A stretch of 11,379 nt of DNA from JARRNO01 sp037384885 (GTDB lineage Bacteria; Acidobacteriota; UBA4820; DSQY01): contig JARRNO010000084.1 of NCBI GenBank assembly GCA_037384885.1, forward strand, positions 1-11,379, in the 5' to 3' direction. The notes below the pieces were generated by a model. It was not told the DNA's origin. It searched no databases and saw only the letters and a list, made by a program, of their open reading frames with translations. The position numbers and the translations under genes are program-made. Below are positions 7,071 through 11,379 of the stretch, in pieces. Numbering within the stretch: the stretch's first letter is position 1; every line of letters starts with the position of its first letter.

Positions 7071-8344
7071 TGAAGCTCCTTGATGCGCATCCGGGCCAAT
7101 TTCACAAGCAGTTGATCGTTGGGCGATACGCTTGCCAGACGATATTCAGGAAGCGCCAGCGGCCCGTATCCGGAGAGTTGATAACATCTCCCCAGGAAAT
7201 AGTGGCCCTTCCCCTGCCACGATGTCGTATAGGGATGATTCAGAAGCAGTCCCGTAAAGCCGTTGATGGCCTCGTCGTACCGCCCGAGCCGATAACGGGC
7301 GTAGTTCAGAAAATACTCAGCGTTTCCCGCATAGAGATCAAGAGGATGATTTTGAACAAAATGATGCAGAATGGGCAGGGCTTGGTCTTCTTTTCTTTCG
7401 CGGAGCAGCGTCACGGCGTCCAGGAGCGTTTTCCGGTTGGCGGTTATATCCCTGAGATGCGCTTCCGTCCATTTTCTATAGCCCTCGGTAAAGGCCTCCA
7501 AAGGTTGGCCGGTCACGCCTTCCAGGGCTTTTTGCCAGGATTGTCCCGCCCTGAGAGCCGCCACAACCTGCTTGAGGCTGTCCGGTCCCTGCCGGGCGAT
7601 CATGGCCCGAAAAGCCCAGTAACCGTCTACCCACGCCTTGGAAGAACCGCCCGCCAGCGGATTGATCAATCGCAGGGGAGGCGAGTCCGACTCCAGGATG
7701 GTCCGCCGTGCGTAGTCTCTGCCGAATGTCGAGAGATTGAGCATCAGGCCGGCCCGGAACCATTCGGGAGCGTCTGAAAATGCCGGAAGCTCCTCCTTGA
7801 GAATGGCCTCACCGAGGGCGGAAGCCAACATCTCCCGTACCGGCCACCAGTGGAGTACCAGCGGCTCCACCGGAAACTCGACGCGCAGTTCACCCTTCGA
7901 TCCCGCCATGACGGCATAGGGCTCCGAGAAGGTGCAGTCTCTGGAATCCTTGGGGAGAAACCGGATCTTGTCCCCTGCTGTAGGAAAGATCCCCGAGTCT
8001 TCCTGGAGGTCTTTAATGGCGTCCATGAGCGACTGCTCGAGGTCCCCCATTGACTGAACCGCTTGGAAATCTCCAGCGAGCCTCCCCGAATACGACTCCA
8101 TCTTGAGACCGGCCCACGAGAAGACACGTTTCTGCTCGACCTTCACGGGGATGGGGGGAACTGTGATGGCGGGAGAAGGCTTGGGAGGCAGGGGCTTTTT
8201 GAACGGGCGGCCTGCCGGAGACGGAGCCATGACGAGATAGGCGAGCGTATCCCGGTACCGCCAGATCACGGCGCCTAATGCGGCAAGACAGATCAGGAGA
8301 GTGAGGGACGACAGAGCCGCCAGGCGCCACAACCGCGTCTTCAT
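7067..8344 (-). CDS. Membrane-anchored peptidase-MA-like (degenerate) protein with C-terminal TPRs
   Basis: 425 residues. An N-terminal hydrophobic segment (about 8-28) after MKTRLWR is probably an uncleaved anchor leaving the rest in the periplasm, followed by a Pro-rich linker (41-66). The middle region follows the peptidase MA-like gluzincin pattern: PVREMLASALGEA (168-180) where HExxH is expected, APEWFRAGLMLNLS (192-205) where 'P.WL.EG.A.Y' is expected, then GYWAFRAMIARQGPDSLKQVV...ALEGVTGQPLEAFTEGYRKW (241-292). Both zinc histidines (Arg170, Ala174) and the downstream Glu (Ala198) appear replaced, so it should be catalytically dead. The C-terminal 300-425 holds about two or three TPR-like helix pairs (YARYRLGRYDEAI; YFLGRCYQLSGYGPLALPEY). 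I chose the ATG at 8344 for its GGAGGAG site. The family call is by pattern only. It overlaps the kinase gene by ATGA and follows batE. Confidence 0.7.
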   Translation of the reverse strand: MKTRLWRLAALSSLTLLICLAALGAVIWRYRDTLAYLVMAPSPAGRPFKKPLPPKPSPAITVPPIPVKVEQKRVFSWAGLKMESYSGRLAGDFQAVQSMGDLEQSLMDAIKDLQEDSGIFPTAGDKIRFLPKDSRDCTFSEPYAVMAGSKGELRVEFPVEPLVLHWWPVREMLASALGEAILKEELPAFSDAPEWFRAGLMLNLSTFGRDYARRTILESDSPPLRLINPLAGGSSKAWVDGYWAFRAMIARQGPDSLKQVVAALRAGQSWQKALEGVTGQPLEAFTEGYRKWTEAHLRDITANRKTLLDAVTLLRERKEDQALPILHHFVQNHPLDLYAGNAEYFLNYARYRLGRYDEAINGFTGLLLNHPYTTSWQGKGHYFLGRCYQLSGYGPLALPEYRLASVSPNDQLLVKLARMRIKELQ

Positions 8345-8417
8345 GCCGCTCCTCCAGGATTGGCCGGGCACGATGACGACCTTCGCCTTCTCATGGGAGC
8401 CAGGACGCGGCCTTCCA

Positions 8418-8510
8418 TTATGGAACCTCCACGTTGGGCGCCCTGGTCCAGCCTCTCCCCTCTCCCCAGAGAAGAAGCCGCCAACCGCCGGCCTGAGCTA
8501 CCTGTATCAC
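8418..8510 (-). pseudogene. Out-of-frame 3' end of batE (SH3 domain remainder)
   Basis: In the frame next to batE, 30 codons read VIQVAQAGGW, then RLLLWGEGRGW, then TRAPNVEVP and a TAA at 8418-8420. This is what should follow the batE residues ending EILATLR in an SH3b-type domain: beta strand, GGW turn, strand, G-R-G-W, short tail. Restoring one base just before the premature TGA (for example CGGAAG to CGGGAAG, giving LREVIQV) joins the two into a ~276-residue protein. The remaining gap to the next ATG is then 73 bases. This is a one-base loss in batE, not a separate gene. Confidence 0.8.
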
Positions 8511-9247
8511 TTCCGAAGCGTGGCCAAAATTTCCCCCTGCCCGTCGGGCCTCGCGTAAACCCGGGCCTGATGCAAAACAACCGCCGGTTGGTGCAGCGTG
8601 AGCACTCTAAGAGAGTAATAGATCCCCGCACCAAGAACAGCCCCCGAAATCAAGAGCGCCACCACACCGCCCATGAGAAACCGCCTGGTCCTGCCCGGAC
8701 CGGCGAACAGGTAGAGCCAGAAAAGGCCGTTTGCAGCAAGCGCCAGCACCACCAGCACCCACATCATAAGACTCACTGGAAGGTCCTGCAGAAAGGATTC
8801 CCAGGGAGGCGGCTGCCATGAAGCCGCCCTCGCGGGCAAGAGGTTTCGCGCCAGCGCCAGATTATGCGATGCCCGCTTCAGGCCGGCATCCATTTCTAGA
8901 GCCCTGCGGTATTCCACGATCGCTCGTGGAATTTCACCGGCTTTGAGATAGCTATTGCCGAGATCATACCGGATTTCGGCGCCGTCAAAGCCGGAAGAGG
9001 CCATGAGCTGATACAACCTCCCCGCCTCTTCGAACCGACCCTGGTCATAGGCTCTTTTGGCCTGTTTCGCCATGAGTGAGCTGTCAAACCCTCCTTGCGG
9101 CGAAGCAGCTGATGGGAGAATGGCACTGAAGAAAACGAGTCCTACAAACAGGAAGGCGCCCCGCAGCATCCGGGTGCCCAAGCCGCTGCTGGGATGGATT
9201 CCGGGGGTCCTCCGGCGGTTTGGAGCGATCCGTGCGAGATCATTCAT
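8507..9247 (-). CDS. batE: BatE-like TPR/SH3 membrane protein, frameshifted
   Basis: BatE proteins belong to the Bat (Bacteroides aerotolerance) group, thought to support envelope function or stress tolerance with BatA-D. Visible order: signal-like hydrophobic segment at 28-48 (MLRGAFLFVGLVFF), TPR units at about 58-133 (AKRAYDQGRFEEAGRLY; IRYDLGNSYLKAGEIPRAI), two membrane helices at about 158-181 and 190-212, then the start of an SH3b domain (QPAVVLHQARVYARPDGQGEILATLRK). The frame ends early at 8507 in the middle of SH3; the remainder is in the adjacent frame to 8418. The ATG at 9247 has GGGGAG about 8 bases upstream and overlaps the batD stop by 8 bases. An ATG at 9169 would put the signal peptide at the extreme N-terminus but has no ribosome site. 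Whether the break is real or a sequencing error is open. Confidence 0.85.
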   Translation of the reverse strand: MNDLARIAPNRRRTPGIHPSSGLGTRMLRGAFLFVGLVFFSAILPSAASPQGGFDSSLMAKQAKRAYDQGRFEEAGRLYQLMASSGFDGAEIRYDLGNSYLKAGEIPRAIVEYRRALEMDAGLKRASHNLALARNLLPARAASWQPPPWESFLQDLPVSLMMWVLVVLALAANGLFWLYLFAGPGRTRRFLMGGVVALLISGAVLGAGIYYSLRVLTLHQPAVVLHQARVYARPDGQGEILATLRK

Positions 9248-11018
9248 GGCGACGGCTCCCCGCCAGATCCTTCAATCCCTGGTACAGATTGAGCAGTTCC
9301 TGTCTCGTCGTCATCTCCTTGGCATATCTTGCTGCTTCAATCCGGTCCAGGATGGAAATCAGGCTGCCCGCTTCCCCCGTGGGCAGGCCGCTCTCTTCCA
9401 GCACCTTTCTGAGCGCGTCTCGATCCAGTCCGGAAACGTTTCTTCCCGTTTTCAGATGCATCAGAGCATTGAGGGCTTTGAAAAGATGATCTTGGCACTG
9501 CTCGGCCTTCCTGGTATCCAGGGTGCGATGGGACAACCGGATTTCACGGTGATAGGCCGCTTGGACCCGCCTCATCTTCCGGCGTTCCGGGGACAAGATA
9601 AAGCTGCGGTAAAGCCCAAGGCCTCCCGCAAGCAGAATGCTCACAAGAAAGGGCCACAAGAGCAGCCCGTAGAAGAGAGGCAAGGGAAGGGGCCCTGAAC
9701 GCCTTGCACCAGCCTTCGGATCGGCGATCAGCGGGGCAAGGTTCACGTCTCCTCCGGCCTTTGCCGTCTCGGATACGACTTTGACAAGGACATCCTTTCC
9801 GGCGGCTTGGAGCGTCACGTACTTGCCTTCGCTCGGATCGAAGTAAATCAGCCTGGCAGATGGGATGGCCGCGTTGCCCGCAAGCTTGGGCAGCATGGAG
9901 AGCCGGACCAGGCGGTTCACCCGGTAGCGGCTGCCGACGAAGGTGTTGTCATCCTGACGTGTCGCCGGATAAAGGCTGAAAAAAGGTGTTTGTTCCCATT
10001 GAAGAGATCGTTCGGGAAGGAATCCCGTTCCCTCGATCCTGTACTCAACTGAAAGCGGTTCACCGATCTCAATCTTGCTGGGAGGCGCCTTGTAATAGGA
10101 TAGACGGAAATCCCCCACGGCCCCGGTAAACCCTGGCGGGGAAGGCGGAAGCTGTCTGGCGTGTATGGTCACAGCACCGCCCTTCAACCGGATATCCCGG
10201 TACCCCTTGGGCGCCCCCGGAGCGTCAATCCGCAAAACCGTGACATAAGGCGCCACCTGCAGTGGGCCGGCTTGAATGGGAAACAGCGTGTACCTGAGAA
10301 TCACGGCATCCAAATATTCGCGGCCGTGCCGCATGACCCGGCGCGTATCCACATGTGAAGGCGCCGGGGCTTCAACCTTTCGAAATCCCTGAAAGTCCGG
10401 AGGCTGCACAACCTCGAAATTTCTGACGGATACCAGGGTATAGAGGTGGAGGGCGTAATTGACAGGTTGGCCTACATAAGCCCGGTTGGTCGAAACCGCT
10501 GCGGAAAGGATCACTTCAGGGGGGCTCTCCACGGCCGCCGGTTTCTTCCTCATCACTTGAGAGGGAGTGAGCCTGTGAGCAGGCAGCCCCACGTGAATGG
10601 TGAAGCCCTGGATGATGAAGGACTTGTCGCCCAACCGCAGCGTGAAATCCGGGACGACCAGTTGTCCCGCTCTCTGGGGCATGAGGAGGTAATGGTAGTT
10701 GTAAACGCTTCCCCAGGATGTGTGGCCCACCGTTTGGTACCGCCCGACGCTCTTGAACCCGTCGAAATGAGGCAGCGAAGGCTGTGGGATCGGCGCGGAG
10801 GCGCCCGACAGGTGAAGGGTGAAAACAAGCGTGTCACCTACGGTGAGATTGTGATGATCTACCGATGAAGTGAAAGACGGGGGCTGTCCCCTGGTCGTCG
10901 CGCCGGCCGCCAGGCATCCCGCGATCAGGGCTCCGGCAAGTAATGTCCTCCAGGCGAGGCGCTGCCGGGCCTGCGGAAAGCCTCTCTTGGATTCGTGGTT
11001 ACGGCCAGGATTGATCAT
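9240..11018 (-). CDS. batD: BatD family protein
   Basis: 592 residues with the BatD layout: N-terminal export signal (hydrophobic about 21-40), a large periplasmic part of repeated beta-sandwich domains (about 48-290 and 300-415), one membrane helix at about 448-470 (LFYGLLLWPFLVSILLAGG) and a basic cytoplasmic helical tail (471-592). Recurrent family phrases are VGDTLVFTLHL, YHYLLMPQRAGQLVVPDF, VGQPVNYALHLYT, ILRYTLFPIQAGPLQVAP and IEIGEPLSVEYRIEG; the C-terminal DRIEAARYA matches the family's 'd.ArYa'. BatD works with BatA/B (von Willebrand-A proteins) in envelope-associated complexes of unclear role. LIAGC (31-35) fits a lipobox, but the following Leu and short hydrophobic core make ordinary signal-peptidase cleavage as likely. 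The ATG at 11018 overlaps the smc stop in an ATGA and has no good Shine-Dalgarno, so it probably depends on coupling. Confidence 0.9.
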   Translation of the reverse strand: MINPGRNHESKRGFPQARQRLAWRTLLAGALIAGCLAAGATTRGQPPSFTSSVDHHNLTVGDTLVFTLHLSGASAPIPQPSLPHFDGFKSVGRYQTVGHTSWGSVYNYHYLLMPQRAGQLVVPDFTLRLGDKSFIIQGFTIHVGLPAHRLTPSQVMRKKPAAVESPPEVILSAAVSTNRAYVGQPVNYALHLYTLVSVRNFEVVQPPDFQGFRKVEAPAPSHVDTRRVMRHGREYLDAVILRYTLFPIQAGPLQVAPYVTVLRIDAPGAPKGYRDIRLKGGAVTIHARQLPPSPPGFTGAVGDFRLSYYKAPPSKIEIGEPLSVEYRIEGTGFLPERSLQWEQTPFFSLYPATRQDDNTFVGSRYRVNRLVRLSMLPKLAGNAAIPSARLIYFDPSEGKYVTLQAAGKDVLVKVVSETAKAGGDVNLAPLIADPKAGARRSGPLPLPLFYGLLLWPFLVSILLAGGLGLYRSFILSPERRKMRRVQAAYHREIRLSHRTLDTRKAEQCQDHLFKALNALMHLKTGRNVSGLDRDALRKVLEESGLPTGEAGSLISILDRIEAARYAKEMTTRQELLNLYQGLKDLAGSRRHE

Positions 11019-11329
11019 ACCGATTGCGCCAGAGCTGATTCCACTTCCCCCAGGCGCACCGAGACGACCCGTGAAATGCCGGCCTCCGGCATGGTGACTC
11101 CATAAAGCACCTGGGCCATTTCCATCGTTTTCTTGTTATGGCTGACTACGAGAAACTGTGTTTGTCCTTCAAACTGCTTGATCAGCCGCCCGAAACGAAG
11201 AATATTGGCTTCGTCCAGCGGCGCGTCCACTTCATCCAGGATAAAGAAGGGCTGGGGACGGTATCGGAAAAGCGCAAAGAGAAGAGCCAGCGCCACCATG
11301 GCCTTCTCGCCACCTGAAAGCAGCCCCGC
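11015..11329 (-). CDS. smc: Chromosome segregation protein SMC, C-terminal fragment
   Basis: This is the C-terminal half of the ABC-type ATPase head of SMC, the DNA-organising subunit that works with ScpA/ScpB. Visible motifs: ABC signature LLSGGEKA (from about 11323 down), then MVALALLFALF, Walker B and D-loop FFILDEVDAPLDEAN, the H-loop FLVVSHNKKTM, and the family ending LYGVTMPEAGISRVVSVRL. The stop overlaps batD in an ATGA. Going upstream, the frame meets a TGA at 11330-11332, only two codons before LLSGGEK, and no frame between there and 11379 encodes the expected SMC residues. The N-terminal head, coiled coil and hinge are absent from the window. I regard the gene as a genuine smc interrupted by the contig edge or bad end sequence. 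Confidence 0.9.
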   Translation of the reverse strand, partial: AGLLSGGEKAMVALALLFALFRYRPQPFFILDEVDAPLDEANILRFGRLIKQFEGQTQFLVVSHNKKTMEMAQVLYGVTMPEAGISRVVSVRLGEVESALAQSV

Positions 11330-11379
11330 TCAGCCCGCCCAGAAGGGCACACCACCGCACCATGGCTCGGAGTTCAGCG
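11330..11379. other. Contig-edge segment lacking expected SMC sequence
   Basis: None of the three minus-strand frames continues SMC upstream of LLSGGEK. The segment shares GCCATGGTG and a nearby CTTCT with the smc stretch at about 11284-11305, in the same order. One frame reads AELRAMVRWCALL beside the true GGEKAMVALALL, so it may be a corrupted second copy of the same region at the contig end. Confidence 0.45.

Noticed and set aside
7070..7777. A 235-codon plus-strand open frame opposite the peptidase-like gene
   Set aside because: Antisense shadow of a gene with clear start signals and domain pattern; the plus-strand product has no recognisable features.
8500..8520. Programmed ribosomal frameshift in batE
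   Set aside because: No slippery heptamer and no obvious downstream stimulator; a single-base loss is simpler.

Overview
The window looks like a whole small contig from a moderately GC-rich Gram-negative bacterium. It starts inside miaB and stops inside an smc gene. Discriminating GltX and GlnS side by side, a BatD/BatE pair, and a P-loop kinase of a type shared with archaea would fit a deltaproteobacterial (Desulfobacterota) lineage such as Syntrophobacteria. This placement is inference from gene content; I could not run a phylogeny.

Left part (1-3158). The 3' half of miaB (+) converges, 9 bases apart, on a two-gene minus-strand unit: plsC (lysophosphatidate acyltransferase), then a small secreted protein joined to it by a TTGA stop/start overlap. 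plsC has a near-consensus sigma-70 promoter (CTGACA, 17 bases, TATAAT). The 205-base divergent region between plsC and a dienelactone-hydrolase-family gene (+) also holds a leader hairpin, a 12-base palindrome and a 10-base direct repeat. A 259-base stretch without genes separates the hydrolase from the convergent glnS.

Right part (3159-11379). All genes are on the minus strand and read from high to low coordinates: smc 3' end, batD, batE, a membrane-anchored protein with a degenerate peptidase-MA-like fold plus TPRs, a P-loop kinase, gltX, glnS. Stop/start overlaps link smc-batD (ATGA), batD-batE (8 bases) and the peptidase-like gene-kinase (ATGA), so the first five genes look like one translationally coupled unit. 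gltX follows a 100-base gap containing a perfect TATAAT box, so gltX-glnS probably also has its own promoter.

Most notable observations: (1) batE is frameshifted at its SH3 domain, and the missing SH3 end is intact in the next frame down to position 8418. (2) The gene after batE appears to be a gluzincin-like pseudoprotease that has lost all three zinc ligands. (3) batD/batE sit directly behind smc, and no batA or batB is visible. (4) SMC homology breaks off about 55 bases from the right edge at an in-frame stop, which suggests a contig-end artefact. I see no tRNA, rRNA, CRISPR array, insertion sequence or phage gene. No clearly new defence or mobile system is visible; the best candidate for an undescribed functional unit is the BatD-BatE-pseudopeptidase-kinase cluster.
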